Origin: Planctomycetota bacterium
GTDB lineage: Bacteria; Planctomycetota; Phycisphaerae; SM23-33
Direction: 5' to 3'
Length of the DNA: 64,000 nt
Assembly: GCA_022705325.1 (NCBI GenBank)
Contig: JAKJER010000002.1
Location: forward strand, 188,891 to 252,890
The first letter of the stretch is position 1, and each line of letters opens with the position of its first letter. The position numbers and the translations under genes are program-made. The notes below the pieces were generated by a model. That model was not told the origin of the DNA and searched no databases. It worked only from the letters and a program-made list of their open reading frames with translations. Shown piece by piece: positions 1 to 8,167 of the stretch.

Positions 1-249
1 GCAGAGCGCCGCGAACAGGGCATCGCTCTTGCCCGCCAGCCAAGCCGCGCCATCCCCGGCCGACACGTCCTGCGCCAGCCAGTCCGCGGCGCAGGGATGC
101 GCCGATTCCAGGCGGAGAAGGAAGGCCCTCCAGTCGCCCCCCTGCTTGCGGGCCTGCTGCAATTCAGCCGCCGACGGGCCGTGCGGGGCCGCCCAGGCGA
201 GTCCGGCGGTGGCGAGCAGCGCCGCTGCGAGGCAAAGGCGTCGGGACAT
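1..249 (-). CDS. Exported protein of unknown function, N-terminal fragment
   Basis: The reading frame starts at an ATG (complement of 247-249) and runs off the left edge of the window, so only the first 83 residues are visible. A GGAGAG ribosome-binding site lies about 6 bases upstream. The N-terminus is a clear signal peptide: MSRR, a hydrophobic stretch, then a likely cleavage site after AWA near residue 21. The rest, as far as visible, is hydrophilic with several tryptophans and two cysteines. It follows coaC by about 50 bases on the same strand and may be the last gene of the pheA-to-coaC run. I do not recognise the family. Confidence 0.7.
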   Translation of the reverse strand, partial: MSRRLCLAAALLATAGLAWAAPHGPSAAELQQARKQGGDWRAFLLRLESAHPCAADWLAQDVSAGDGAAWLAGKSDALFAALC

Positions 250-297
250 GATCGCTCTCCATGATCGCGTGGCGCCGGGCCGGCCGGGTTGACCCGG

Positions 298-891
298 TCA
301 GGACTTGAGGCCCTTGGCGGGGCTGGCCAGCAGGAGCGACGCGATGCGCTCCAGGATGTCGGCGGGTTCGCTCATCCGCCCGGGCCCGACCTCGCCGCAG
401 GCGAGCGGGCCGCTCTCGGGCCCGATGATCTGCACGCCCCAGCCCGTCAGGCGAGCCAGGTTGGCCTGCGTGGGCGGGGCCTGATACATCCGCGTGTTCA
501 TGGCCGGGGCGACGAGGATCTCGCACGCCCCGCAGGCCGACAGCGCCAGCGTGCTGACCAGGTCGTCGGCCAGCCCGCAGGCCATCTTGGCCAGGATGTC
601 CGCGGTCGCCGGGGCGATCACCATCAGGTCCGCCCGGGCGGTCAGGTCCAGGTGCCGGGCATTGTAGTCCCGCGTGGACTGCCACATGCTCGTGAAAACC
701 TGGCGATGCGTCAGGGCCTGGAAGGTCAGCGGCTGGACGAACTGGGTGGCGGCCTCGGTCATGGCGACGCTGACGCCCGCCCCGGCCTGCACCAGCTTGC
801 TGGCCAGGTCCGCGGACTTGTAGCACGCGATCCCGCCGCTGAGGCACAGCAGGACCTCGTAGCCGTCGAGCCGTCCGCTGCCGTCGCCCAT
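298..891 (-). CDS. coaC: Phosphopantothenoylcysteine decarboxylase-type flavoprotein (stand-alone CoaC)
   Basis: This 197-residue protein is an HFCD-family flavoprotein. It should decarboxylate 4'-phosphopantothenoylcysteine to 4'-phosphopantetheine in coenzyme A synthesis, in the cytosol. The N-terminal SGGIACYKS segment is the FMN phosphate-binding motif. His80 matches the catalytic histidine, PAMNTRMY (129-136) is the substrate-binding PxMNxxM motif, and LACGEVGPGRM with Cys165 is the active-site cysteine loop. Most bacteria carry a CoaBC fusion of about 400 residues; this protein stops after the decarboxylase half, so the CoaB synthetase must be encoded elsewhere. It starts 9 bases after the rpoZ stop, implying cotranscription. 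A flavoprotein of the UbiX or EpiD type is less likely given the CoaC motifs. Confidence 0.85.
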   Translation of the reverse strand: MGDGSGRLDGYEVLLCLSGGIACYKSADLASKLVQAGAGVSVAMTEAATQFVQPLTFQALTHRQVFTSMWQSTRDYNARHLDLTARADLMVIAPATADILAKMACGLADDLVSTLALSACGACEILVAPAMNTRMYQAPPTQANLARLTGWGVQIIGPESGPLACGEVGPGRMSEPADILERIASLLLASPAKGLKS

Positions 892-900
892 GGTCGGCCC

Positions 901-1134
901 CTACTGGAGAGCCTGCTTGGGCGTCGACACGTCGGACTTCTCGTAGTCGATGCCGATCTTCTCCTCCAGGATCTCCTGGATGACCACTTCCATGTCGGTC
1001 ATGCCACGCTTTCGCTCCACCAGCGGTCGCGTGCCCTGAAGCAGCTCGACCAGGCGGCGCTGGATCAGCGCCGTCAGCTTGAACTTCCCGCCGACCTTGT
1101 TCACGATCTCTTCGCTCTTGAGGGCTTCAATCAT
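901..1134 (-). CDS. rpoZ: DNA-directed RNA polymerase omega subunit
   Basis: This small 77-residue protein carries the omega signature: a GGKFKLTALIQRRLVELLQG stretch followed by RPLV, near residues 15-38. Omega binds the beta-prime subunit and helps assemble RNA polymerase. The open frame extends much further upstream, but that part is a shadow of yicC. The ATG at 1134 is chosen because it begins the conserved region and is preceded by AGGAG at about 11 bases. It lies between yicC (48-base gap) and coaC (9-base gap), which is the usual yicC-(gmk)-rpoZ-coaBC order but without gmk. The C-terminal tail, rich in E and K, is short. Confidence 0.85.
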   Translation of the reverse strand: MIEALKSEEIVNKVGGKFKLTALIQRRLVELLQGTRPLVERKRGMTDMEVVIQEILEEKIGIDYEKSDVSTPKQALQ

Positions 1135-1181
1135 TGCGTGTGTCGCTCCTGCTTCATTGCCACCGGCTGGGAATCCGGGGT

Positions 1182-2063
1182 CTATTCCACGTTCTGCACT
1201 TGTTCCTTGATGCGGTCTATCGCGGTCTTGATGTCGACCACCGCCCAGGCGATCTGCGAGTCGTTGGCCTTGGAGGCGATGGTGTTGGCCTCGCGGAGCA
1301 TCTCCTGGGCGATGAAGTCCAGCTTGCGCCCGGAGGGCTCGGGCGTGTCCATCGCCTGGCGGAACTGGCTCAGGTGCCCGGACAGCCGCGAGATCTCCTC
1401 GGCCACGTCGCAGCGGTCGGCGAACAGCGCCACCTCGCGGGCCAGCGTGTCGCCTTCGAGATTCAGGCGCGCCTGGGCCGTCAGCTCGCTCACCCGCTGG
1501 GCCAGGCGCTGGTGGTACTCGCCCACCACCAGCGGGCTGCGCTCGATCACGGTCTTCAGGTTCCGCTCGATGTCGCCGCAGAGTTTCTCCAGGTCGTTCC
1601 GCGCCGCCTCGCCCTCGGCCTGTCGCATCGTCATCATGGCGTCCAGGGCCTGGCCCACCAGGGCCAGCAGGCCTTCGCCGGTCCGCTCGCATAGCTGATC
1701 CAGCGGCGGCGGTTCGAGCACGCCGGGAAGCTGCAACATCACGCCCAGGTCGATCCGCAGCACCGGGTCGCCGTCCACCTCAAGCAGTTTCACCTGGTCC
1801 AGGTACCGGCTGAGCACCGCGCTGTTGACCTGGTAGGCCGCCTGGTCGTCCGGGACGCGCATCCGGACGGCGGCGGTGACGCTGCCCCGCGAGAGCTTCC
1901 GCCGCACCAGGGCTTCGATCTGGCTCTCGGCCGAGGCCCAGATCTCGGGGACCTTGATGCCGATCTTGAGGTAGCGATTGTTGACCGAACGGACCTCGAC
2001 GGCGTATTCCACGCCTTCGATCACGCCCTGGGCGCTTCCGAATCCGGTCATCGATTGCAGCAT
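1182..2063 (-). CDS. yicC: YicC-family endoribonuclease
   Basis: This 293-residue protein has the YicC N-terminal signature MTGFGSAQ and EVRSVNNRYLKI, and the C-terminal DUF1732 signature ending DIKTAIDRIKEQVQNVE. Known family members are endoribonucleases implicated in sRNA and mRNA turnover. The C-terminal part (about 210-293) contains the conserved EEISRLSGHL and KLDFIAQEMLREANTI segments. A TTG lies in frame at 2069, but ATG at 2063 is preferred because a GGGAGAGG ribosome-binding site sits 6 bases before it. It lies between secG (52-base gap) and rpoZ in a minus-strand housekeeping operon. Length is normal for the family. Confidence 0.9.
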   Translation of the reverse strand: MLQSMTGFGSAQGVIEGVEYAVEVRSVNNRYLKIGIKVPEIWASAESQIEALVRRKLSRGSVTAAVRMRVPDDQAAYQVNSAVLSRYLDQVKLLEVDGDPVLRIDLGVMLQLPGVLEPPPLDQLCERTGEGLLALVGQALDAMMTMRQAEGEAARNDLEKLCGDIERNLKTVIERSPLVVGEYHQRLAQRVSELTAQARLNLEGDTLAREVALFADRCDVAEEISRLSGHLSQFRQAMDTPEPSGRKLDFIAQEMLREANTIASKANDSQIAWAVVDIKTAIDRIKEQVQNVE

Positions 2064-2115
2064 CGTCAACCTCTCCCAATGGTCTCGCTGGCCAGGCCGT
2101 CCGCGGCGGCCCGGA

Positions 2116-2727
2116 TTACTTCTTCGCGTCGGCCGGCTGCGTCGTGGCCGGCGCGGGCTGGGTCGCGGCCGGCTTGGTGGCCGGCGCCTCGGGCTGCGTG
2201 GTTGTGGGCTGAGTCGTGCTGTCTTCGTCGCCCGTCAGGCTCTTGCCCTCGGGCTGGACGTACTTGGCCACCACCGTCGCACTGGGCTGCCAACTGCTCA
2301 GGAACGCCTTGGCCTTGACCGTCGTGCCCGCGGTCACCGGGAACGGCTTGGTGTAGAGCTTGGACTGCTCGGTCGGCTCGCTGCCGTCGGTGGTGTAGTA
2401 CACCGCGGCGCTGGGCGTCGGCGTGCGGATGGTCACGAACTGTTCGTACGCGATGGCCGTCCCGTCGCCCGGGCTGATGACCGGCTCGGCCACCGTGCCC
2501 CCTTCGGGGCGGTAGACCAGCGTGGTGATGATGGCCAGCAGCAGGAACAGGCCGGTCAGCGTGATGGTCACCCAGGTGAACACGTCGCCGGTCTTGGTGC
2601 CGAACGCGCTGCTTCCGGCCCCGCCGAAGGCCGCCCCCAGGCCGCCGCCGCGCCCTTTTTGGAGCAGCACAACCACGATCAGCAGGATGCAGACGATCAG
2701 GAACAATACTGCCAGAAAGGATCCCAT
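2116..2727 (-). CDS. secG: Preprotein translocase subunit SecG with a C-terminal chitobiase-like (CHB_HEX_C_1-type) extension
   Basis: Residues 1-75 are SecG: a first membrane segment (about 5-22), the [16 protein letters not shown] loop, and a second membrane segment (about 48-68). SecG supports SecYEG translocation in the inner membrane. SecG is normally about 75-110 residues; this one has 203. Residues about 80-155 resemble a CHB_HEX_C_1 or Fn3-like module, with the hallmark [15 protein letters not shown] followed by [10 protein letters not shown] and TTVKAKAF. Residues 160-203 are a low-complexity tail with repeated TTQP and ATQP. By SecG topology this extension should face the periplasm. 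It lies between tpiA and yicC. The SecG call is firm; the extra domain is assigned by eye from its motif. Confidence 0.85.
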   Translation of the reverse strand: MGSFLAVLFLIVCILLIVVVLLQKGRGGGLGAAFGGAGSSAFGTKTGDVFTWVTITLTGLFLLLAIITTLVYRPEGGTVAEPVISPGDGTAIAYEQFVTIRTPTPSAAVYYTTDGSEPTEQSKLYTKPFPVTAGTTVKAKAFLSSWQPSATVVAKYVQPEGKSLTGDEDSTTQPTTTQPEAPATKPAATQPAPATTQPADAKK

Positions 2728-2780
2728 ACTCTCGTTTCCTTATGTCGTATGGCGTGGCGGCCCGGCCGCCAGGCCTTGGT

Positions 2781-3539
2781 TCACATCCCGGCCCGAACGA
2801 TGCCCGCGAACTCGGTCGCCTTCAGGCTCGCCCCGCCCACCAGGGCGCCGTCGATATCTTCCTGGGCCAGCAGCTCGGCCGCGTTGGAGGCCTTGACCGA
2901 CCCGCCGTATTGGATCCGCGTCGCCGCCGCCGTCTGGGCGCCGTACAGCTTGCCCACCAGTTCGCGGATGGCCGCGTGCACTTCCTGCGCCTGAGCGGGG
3001 GTGGCCACCCTGCCCGTTCCGATCGCCCAGACCGGTTCGTACGCGATGGTCACCTTCGCCATGACCGTCTGGCTGACGCCTTCCAGGCCGATGCGGACCT
3101 GGCGCTGGACCACGTCCATGGTCTGCCCGGCCTCACGCTGTTCGAGCAGCTCGCCCACGCACAGGATCACGTCGATGCCGTCGCTGAGGGCCTTGAGGAC
3201 CTTGCGGTTGACGATCTCGTCGCTCTCGCCCAGAAGGTGGCGGCGCTCGCTGTGGCCGAGAATCACGTATCGGCAGCCCACGTCCTGCAGCATTCGGATC
3301 GACACCTCGCCGGTGAACGCCCCTTCGTTCTCGAAGTAGGCGTTCTGGGCCCCCAGGGCCACCCGGCTGCCGGCGATCGCCGCTCCCACGTCCGCCAGGT
3401 ACACCAGCGGCGGGCACACCGCCACGTCCACCTGGTCCTGCGAGCCGACCTCTACGGCCACGGCGCGGGCCAGTTCGATCGCACCCGAGCGGGTGGTGTT
3501 CATCTTCCAGTTGCCGGCAATAAACAGTTTGCGGGACAT
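2781..3539 (-). CDS. tpiA: Triosephosphate isomerase
   Basis: This cytosolic glycolytic enzyme interconverts dihydroxyacetone phosphate and glyceraldehyde 3-phosphate. At 252 residues it is normal in length. Catalytic residues are visible: Lys12 in AGNWKMN, His96 in ILGHSERRHLLGE, and Glu168 in IAYEPVWAIGTG. The phosphate-binding QYGGSVK and LVGGASLK segments are near the C-terminus. The start ATG has a GGAGAGCG-type ribosome-binding site just upstream. tpiA is followed 53 bases later by secG, a common bacterial pairing, and is preceded 41 bases upstream by pheA, so all three are probably cotranscribed. Confidence 0.97.
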   Translation of the reverse strand: MSRKLFIAGNWKMNTTRSGAIELARAVAVEVGSQDQVDVAVCPPLVYLADVGAAIAGSRVALGAQNAYFENEGAFTGEVSIRMLQDVGCRYVILGHSERRHLLGESDEIVNRKVLKALSDGIDVILCVGELLEQREAGQTMDVVQRQVRIGLEGVSQTVMAKVTIAYEPVWAIGTGRVATPAQAQEVHAAIRELVGKLYGAQTAAATRIQYGGSVKASNAAELLAQEDIDGALVGGASLKATEFAGIVRAGM

Positions 3540-3580
3540 TCGCTCTCCTTGTCTGTCCGGTTGTGCTCCAGCGAGGGCCT

Positions 3581-4684
3581 CTAGACCGGGTCCTGTGCCC
3601 GCGGAAAGCTGCCCAGCACGTGCAGTTCGCCGCAGTGCTGCCGGGCCTCTTCCAGGGCGGCTACGAAATTCGGGTCTTCGCAGTGCCCTTCGCTGTCAAC
3701 GAAGAAATAGTATTCCCAGTTCCGCCGCTTCGACGGACGCGTGTCAATGTTGGTCAGGTTGATCCCGTGACGCGAGAAGACGTTCAACACCTCGACCAGC
3801 GCCCCGGCCTTGTGCGCGGTGGTGAACATCACCGCCGTCTTGTCCGTGCCCGTCCGCCCGGCCGGGCGGGGCGAGATCACGAAGAACCGCGTCATGTTGT
3901 TGGCGTTGTCCTCGATGTTGGCGAAGATCACCTGCAGCCCGTACAACTCGCCCGCCAGCGTCGAGCCGATCGCCGCGAGCCCCGGCTGGGTGGCCGCCAT
4001 CTCCGCCGCCTTGGACGAACTGGCCACCGGCAGCAACTCCACCTGCTTCAGGCTCGCCGACAGCCAGTTGCGGCACTGGGCGAACACCTCCGGCTTGGAG
4101 GCCACCACCTTGATCTGGTCGATCGGGCAGCGGGCCAGCAGGTTGTGGTGCACCTCCAGCACCACCTCCGCGCAGATGTGCACCGCCGCGTCGATGAACG
4201 AGTCCAGCGTGTCCACCACGCCCCCGCCCACGCTGTTCTCGATGGGAACCAGCCCCAGGTCGCAGTGGCCCCGGTGGACTTCCTCGAAGACCGCCCGGAT
4301 GTCCGCCAGCGGCATGTACTCCACCGACGCGCCGAACTTCCGCATCGCCGCCTGCTGCGAGTAACTGCCCTCCGGGCCCAGGTAGCCCACCCGAAGAGGC
4401 TTCTCCAACGCGAACGAGCCGCTCATCAACTCGCGGTAAATCGCACGCAACGTCTTCTGCGGCAACGGCCCGCGGTTCAGTTCGGCCACCCGTTGCAGGA
4501 TCACCGACTCGCGGTCCGGCGAGTAGATCGGCGTGTTGTCGGCTCGCTTGAGCTGCCCCACCCGAACCACAACCTCGGCGCGCCGATTCAGCAACTCGAT
4601 GATCTGTTTGTCCAGATCGTCGATCTCTCGCCGCAGGCGACCTAACTCGGCCGCATTGTTGTTGTTCTGCGATTCGCTTGACAC
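3581..4684 (-). CDS. pheA: Bifunctional chorismate mutase / prephenate dehydratase
   Basis: This P-protein converts chorismate to prephenate and then to phenylpyruvate in phenylalanine synthesis. Order of domains: AroQ-type chorismate mutase (about 10-95: ELGRLRREIDDLDKQIIELL and an IYRELMSGS end), prephenate dehydratase (about 100-280: YLGPEGSYSQQAA, VPIENSVGGGVVDTLD, MTRFFVIS), and a C-terminal ACT regulatory domain (about 290-360: GALVEVLNVFSRHGINLTNI, then TRPSKRRNWEY) expected to bind phenylalanine. The frame is open to an ATG at 4777, but a GTG at 4684 is chosen. AGGATAGG precedes it by 6 bases, the mutase domain begins just after it, and a promoter lies between the two. About 367 residues, normal for the family. 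Confidence 0.93.
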   Translation of the reverse strand: MSSESQNNNNAAELGRLRREIDDLDKQIIELLNRRAEVVVRVGQLKRADNTPIYSPDRESVILQRVAELNRGPLPQKTLRAIYRELMSGSFALEKPLRVGYLGPEGSYSQQAAMRKFGASVEYMPLADIRAVFEEVHRGHCDLGLVPIENSVGGGVVDTLDSFIDAAVHICAEVVLEVHHNLLARCPIDQIKVVASKPEVFAQCRNWLSASLKQVELLPVASSSKAAEMAATQPGLAAIGSTLAGELYGLQVIFANIEDNANNMTRFFVISPRPAGRTGTDKTAVMFTTAHKAGALVEVLNVFSRHGINLTNIDTRPSKRRNWEYYFFVDSEGHCEDPNFVAALEEARQHCGELHVLGSFPRAQDPV

Positions 4685-5009
4685 CGATGTCCTATCCTGC
4701 CGCCCGGGCGCAGACCCTCTCCGGCCCCGGCCGAAACCAGAATCGATGTTTGTACCGCCCGGAAAGCGGGCGGTCAAGGTCTATTTTATCTTCGGGACCA
4801 CCCTGCGGCGCGGACGCCGGGCCATTTCTTGAGGACGGCACGCCCTTGGGGAGGGCACAGCGACGCGGTTTGTCCCCGAATAGTGCCACCTGTCCGCCTG
4901 GGATGACGTCGTGGTATCCGCCTCCGGGCAGGCCGGAGAGCGCAAACCAGGCCTTGGAGCGGCGGGGATGCGCATGCTGGACGGCGGCGGCTTGGTCGGC
5001 CGCAATGGC
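4685..5009. other. Intergenic region between the YjdF-like gene and pheA
   Basis: About 325 bases with no supported gene on either strand. It holds the pheA promoter with its spacer palindrome near 4749-4777. The remainder (4790-5009) is GC-rich with no clear RNA structure, repeat or terminator. Short open frames here lack ribosome-binding sites and recognisable sequence. Confidence 0.5.
4749..4777 (-). promoter_or_regulatory. Putative sigma70-type promoter of pheA with a palindromic spacer
   Basis: On the minus strand TTGACC (4777-4772), a 17-base spacer and TACAAA (4754-4749) give a reasonable -35/-10 pair about 60 bases before the pheA GTG. The spacer and -10 edge form a perfect 8-bp inverted repeat (4754-4761 with 4767-4774), which could be an operator. 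It has no T-tract, so it is not a convincing terminator. Confidence 0.4.
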
Positions 5010-5648
5010 TCAGCCGCTGCCGGTCGTAGCCGGGGCGAGGCCCGCAGCCGCCATGGACCGGTCGTGCGTTCGCGACAGGAGCACCAGGGCCGCTGCCGCG
5101 CCCGCCAAGGCCATGAACATGTCCCACTGGGCGTCCCACGGGTCGCCCTGGAGCCCCAGCCACTCCGGCCCGGCTGACGGGTAGAACAGCACGACCGTCC
5201 ACCACTCGATGATCTCCCAGGCGGCGCTGATCGCCAGGCACATGCAGGCGCAGAGCACCGAGAGCATCTTTCCGCGGCGCAGGCCGGTCGTCCGTAACAG
5301 CACCTCGCGAGCGATGATCGCGGGCACGAAGCCCTGCGCGAAGTGCCCCACGCGGTCGTAGTGGTTCCTCGCCAGGTGGAGCGTGTCCCGCAGCCAGTTG
5401 AACAGCGGCATTTCGGCGTAGGTGTACTTTGCCGCGACGGCCAGGATCGCGAAATGGATCCCCACGAGAACGTAGACCAGGTTGGAGAAGCGGAACCGGC
5501 GATGGATGGCGGCAAGGATCGCCACGCCGATCACGCCGGCGGCGATCTCGAACGCCCACACGTCGTACGAGCAGGGGCGAATCGCCGACCAGGCGAGGAC
5601 CGCTGCGCACACGACAACGAGAATGACGATGGCTCGCGTGGCGTTCAT
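5010..5648 (-). CDS. DUF2238 / YjdF-family inner-membrane protein
   Basis: This 212-residue polytopic membrane protein resembles E. coli YjdF (DUF2238). About five to six hydrophobic segments are visible, starting at residues 5-25. Conserved family stretches are NHYDRVGHFAQGFVPAIIARE (about 95-115), SAAWEIIEWW (about 142-151) and GDPWDAQWDMFMALAGA (about 170-186). The biochemical function of the family is unknown. It starts 83 bases downstream of the oxidoreductase stop on the same strand, and pheA follows after a 325-base gap. The start ATG is the only reasonable one and begins the first membrane segment. Confidence 0.85.
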   Translation of the reverse strand: MNATRAIVILVVVCAAVLAWSAIRPCSYDVWAFEIAAGVIGVAILAAIHRRFRFSNLVYVLVGIHFAILAVAAKYTYAEMPLFNWLRDTLHLARNHYDRVGHFAQGFVPAIIAREVLLRTTGLRRGKMLSVLCACMCLAISAAWEIIEWWTVVLFYPSAGPEWLGLQGDPWDAQWDMFMALAGAAAALVLLSRTHDRSMAAAGLAPATTGSG

Positions 5649-5731
5649 TGAACCTCACTTCCCGGTCTCGACCGTGCGGCAACCACAAACGAGGCTCGTA
5701 GCCGTCGGGCCGTTGAGGGGACTCGCAGCGT

Positions 5732-6985
5732 CTACAGGACCCAGGGGGCGCGCTTGGGGCGGTCGACCCAGCGGTTGGCCAGGTCGTCGCCGATGATCTC
5801 TTCCTTGACCGGGTCGAAGCGGAAGGCCCGCTGCGTCCAGAACGCGATATTGGCCAGGTGGCAGGTCGCGACGGTGCGGTGGGCGATCTCGATGTCCCGG
5901 AACGGGCGCTGGCGCGTCTTGACGCAGTGCAGGAAGTCACCGAAGATGCCTCGGCCCTTGTAGTTGGGGATCTGGAGCGGAGGCGGGGCCTGCCGGGGCT
6001 TCTGGCGGTCGGGGACTTCGCCGTGGGTGCCCTTGAAGGCGAGCGGCCCGCCGCCCCACGCGCCGCCCAGGTACATCTTCACGCCGTTGGCGTACTTGAA
6101 GGTCAGGTGCCTGACCTCCTTGCCGTCGGGCGGGATCACCTCCACCGGGAGGGGCTGGTCGTACAGCCTGGCCGCGAACAGGGCCCCGCCGATGTGATGG
6201 GCGCCCCAGTCGGTCATGCCGCCGCCGGAGAAGTCGCGGCAGCCGCGCCAGTTGAAGGGGTGATACGCCTTGTTGTACGGCCTGTAGGGCGCCGGGCCCA
6301 GCCACGTGTCCCAATCGAGCCACTCGGGCGTCGGCTCGGCGGGGCGGAGCATGTCGTTGGACGGGCCGCCGATATTGACCCAGACCTCCTGGAGGTCCCC
6401 CACCGCCCCGGACCACATCCAGCGGTGGTACCAGTTGTAGTCCTCCCAGACGCGCTGGCTGCCGCCGGAGAACACCCGCCCGTAGCGCCGGGCGGTGTCG
6501 ACCATGATCCGCCCCTCGCGGATGGTGAGCGATTCGGGCTTCTCGCAGTAGACGTCCTTGCCGTTGCGCATGGCCTCGCAGGTCACCAGGGCATGCCAGT
6601 GATCGGGCGTGGCGCAGAACACCGCGTCGATGTCGCTCCGGGCGCACAGCTCGCGGTAGTCGCCGTACTCCTGGCAGCCTTTGTACGTGCCGTCGGCGCG
6701 GGCCTTGGCGTAATGTTGCTCGGCCCGCTGCCTGGCCGCGGCGCGGTGGCGCGAGTCCACGTCGCAGACCGCGACGTTCTGGACCTCCGGGAAGCTCATG
6801 AAGCCTCCCATGTCGCCGGAGCCTTGCCCGCCCACGCCGACAAAGCCCATCGTGATCCGCTCGCTCGCCGCGGGCCTGCCTTCGGCCCCCAGGACCGAAC
6901 CCGGCACGAAATACGGGGCCGCCCCCGCCGCCAGAACGTTGCCGAGAAACCCGCGCCGCGTCAGTTGCCGCTTGTTCGTGGTCAT
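5732..6985 (-). CDS. Tat-exported Gfo/Idh/MocA-family oxidoreductase
   Basis: This 417-residue NAD(P)-dependent sugar dehydrogenase-like protein begins with a twin-arginine signal (QLTRRGFLGNVLAAGAAPYF), so it should be exported folded with its cofactor. A Rossmann dinucleotide motif GFVGVGGQGSGDMGG lies at about 45-60, and the family CEKPESLT motif (Lys of EKP) at about 150. The C-terminal alpha/beta domain contains DWGAHHIGGALFAARL, the conserved histidine region. It is one of three exported paralogues here (also at 43299-44582 and 61179-62510), differing in sequence rather than recent copies. The substrate cannot be told from sequence; a role in oxidising released sugars or glycosides is inferred. 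It is divergent from the guaA-like gene 230 bases away. Confidence 0.88.
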   Translation of the reverse strand: MTTNKRQLTRRGFLGNVLAAGAAPYFVPGSVLGAEGRPAASERITMGFVGVGGQGSGDMGGFMSFPEVQNVAVCDVDSRHRAAARQRAEQHYAKARADGTYKGCQEYGDYRELCARSDIDAVFCATPDHWHALVTCEAMRNGKDVYCEKPESLTIREGRIMVDTARRYGRVFSGGSQRVWEDYNWYHRWMWSGAVGDLQEVWVNIGGPSNDMLRPAEPTPEWLDWDTWLGPAPYRPYNKAYHPFNWRGCRDFSGGGMTDWGAHHIGGALFAARLYDQPLPVEVIPPDGKEVRHLTFKYANGVKMYLGGAWGGGPLAFKGTHGEVPDRQKPRQAPPPLQIPNYKGRGIFGDFLHCVKTRQRPFRDIEIAHRTVATCHLANIAFWTQRAFRFDPVKEEIIGDDLANRWVDRPKRAPWVL

Positions 6986-7214
6986 GGCCAGGACTCCTTC
7001 GCGGCGATTCTACCGCGGCGGCGGCTGTTGGCAAGCCCACAATCCCAGGTGAGCTCCCCGTGGAGAGCGTGCCCGGGCATCCCGCAGGCCGCGAGGGTTC
7101 CGCGCGCGGTATCGACTTTCCCTCCCCCGAGTGGTAGTCTCTGCTTCGATGCTGTTGGGGGTCTTCGAGCGGCGAAGGCCCCCGGCCCCACGGGAAAAGG
7201 AACAGGAGACTCCA

Positions 7215-8147
7215 ATGGACTATGGGAAGTTCATCGACGACCAGGTAGCCGATCTGCGTCAGACGGTCGGCGACGGTCTGGCCATCAACGCCCTCAGCGG
7301 CGGGGTCGACAGCTCGGTCGTGACGGCCCTGGGACACAAGGCCCTGGGCGACCGGCTCAAGACCGTCTTTGTGGATTCAGCCCTCATGCGCGAGGGCGAG
7401 CCCAAGCGGGTTGCGAAGACTTTTGCCGGCCTGGGCATTCCGGTCGAACTGGTGGATGCCCGGGCGGAGTTCTTGTCGGCGCTGGCCGGGCTGACCGACC
7501 CGGAGGAAAAGCGAAACGCCGTAACGCACACCTTCTACAAGACCGTGTTCGGCCGGCTGGTCAAGGAATCCGGCGCCCGCTTCCTGCTGCACGGGACGAT
7601 CCTGACCGACATCGAGGAGACGGTCGCCGGCATCAAGCGCCAGCACAACATCCTCTCGCAGCTCGGGATCGACCCGGCCAAGGCCTACGGGTACGGCGTG
7701 CTCGAGCCGCTGCGGACCCTTCGCAAGGACGGCGTGCGGGCGGTGGCGGCACAACTCGGCCTGCCCGCCGAGATCACCCAGCGCATTCCGTTCCCCGGCC
7801 CGGCCCTGGCGACGCGGATCGTCGGCGAGGTCACCGAGGAGCGTCTGAAGACCGTGCGACAGGCGACCGCCATCGTCGAGGAGGAGCTCGCCTCGACCGG
7901 GGCGTTTCAGTACCTGGCCGTCCTGCTCAACGACTGCGCCACGGGCATCCGCGGCGGCAAGCGGGAGTTCGGACAGATCATCGTCGTCCGCTGCATCGAG
8001 TCCACCGATGCCCGCACCGCGACGGTGACCGAACTGGACTGGCCCACCCTGCACCGCCTGACCCAGCGGATCACCGCCATCCCCGGCGTCAATCGGTGTC
8101 TGTATGACCTGACCCCCAAGCCGCCTGCCACCGTGGAATACGTCTGA
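7215..8147 (+). CDS. GMP synthase-like ATP-pyrophosphatase protein lacking the glutaminase domain
   Basis: This 310-residue protein matches the C-terminal synthetase half of GMP synthase: N-type ATP pyrophosphatase domain with P-loop SGGVDSSVV (28-36), GTILTDIEE, and the dimerisation end RIPFPGPALATRIVGEV and YDLTPKPPATVEYV. GMP synthase aminates XMP with ammonia supplied by a glutaminase. Here the ORF begins directly at the ATPase domain and no glutaminase gene is adjacent, resembling the archaeal GuaAb arrangement. Several positions diverge from textbook GuaA (VDSALMREGE, KRQHNILSQLG, VEYV instead of IEWE). The ATG at 7215 has AGGAGA 5 bases upstream. The stop lies 20 bases before the HisF-like gene. 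It could be true GuaAb or a repurposed paralogue. Confidence 0.8.
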   Translation: MDYGKFIDDQVADLRQTVGDGLAINALSGGVDSSVVTALGHKALGDRLKTVFVDSALMREGEPKRVAKTFAGLGIPVELVDARAEFLSALAGLTDPEEKRNAVTHTFYKTVFGRLVKESGARFLLHGTILTDIEETVAGIKRQHNILSQLGIDPAKAYGYGVLEPLRTLRKDGVRAVAAQLGLPAEITQRIPFPGPALATRIVGEVTEERLKTVRQATAIVEEELASTGAFQYLAVLLNDCATGIRGGKREFGQIIVVRCIESTDARTATVTELDWPTLHRLTQRITAIPGVNRCLYDLTPKPPATVEYV

Positions 8148-8167
8148 CCCCAGAACAGGAGAGAGTG

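Noticed and set aside
4754..4774. Perfect 8-bp hairpin upstream of pheA as a terminator
   Set aside because: There is no T-run on either strand, and it falls exactly in the spacer of a good minus-strand promoter, so an operator role is more likely.
3581..4777. PheA starting at ATG 4777
   Set aside because: It would add 31 unrelated residues and begin upstream of the promoter; GTG 4684 has a good ribosome-binding site and starts just before the mutase domain.
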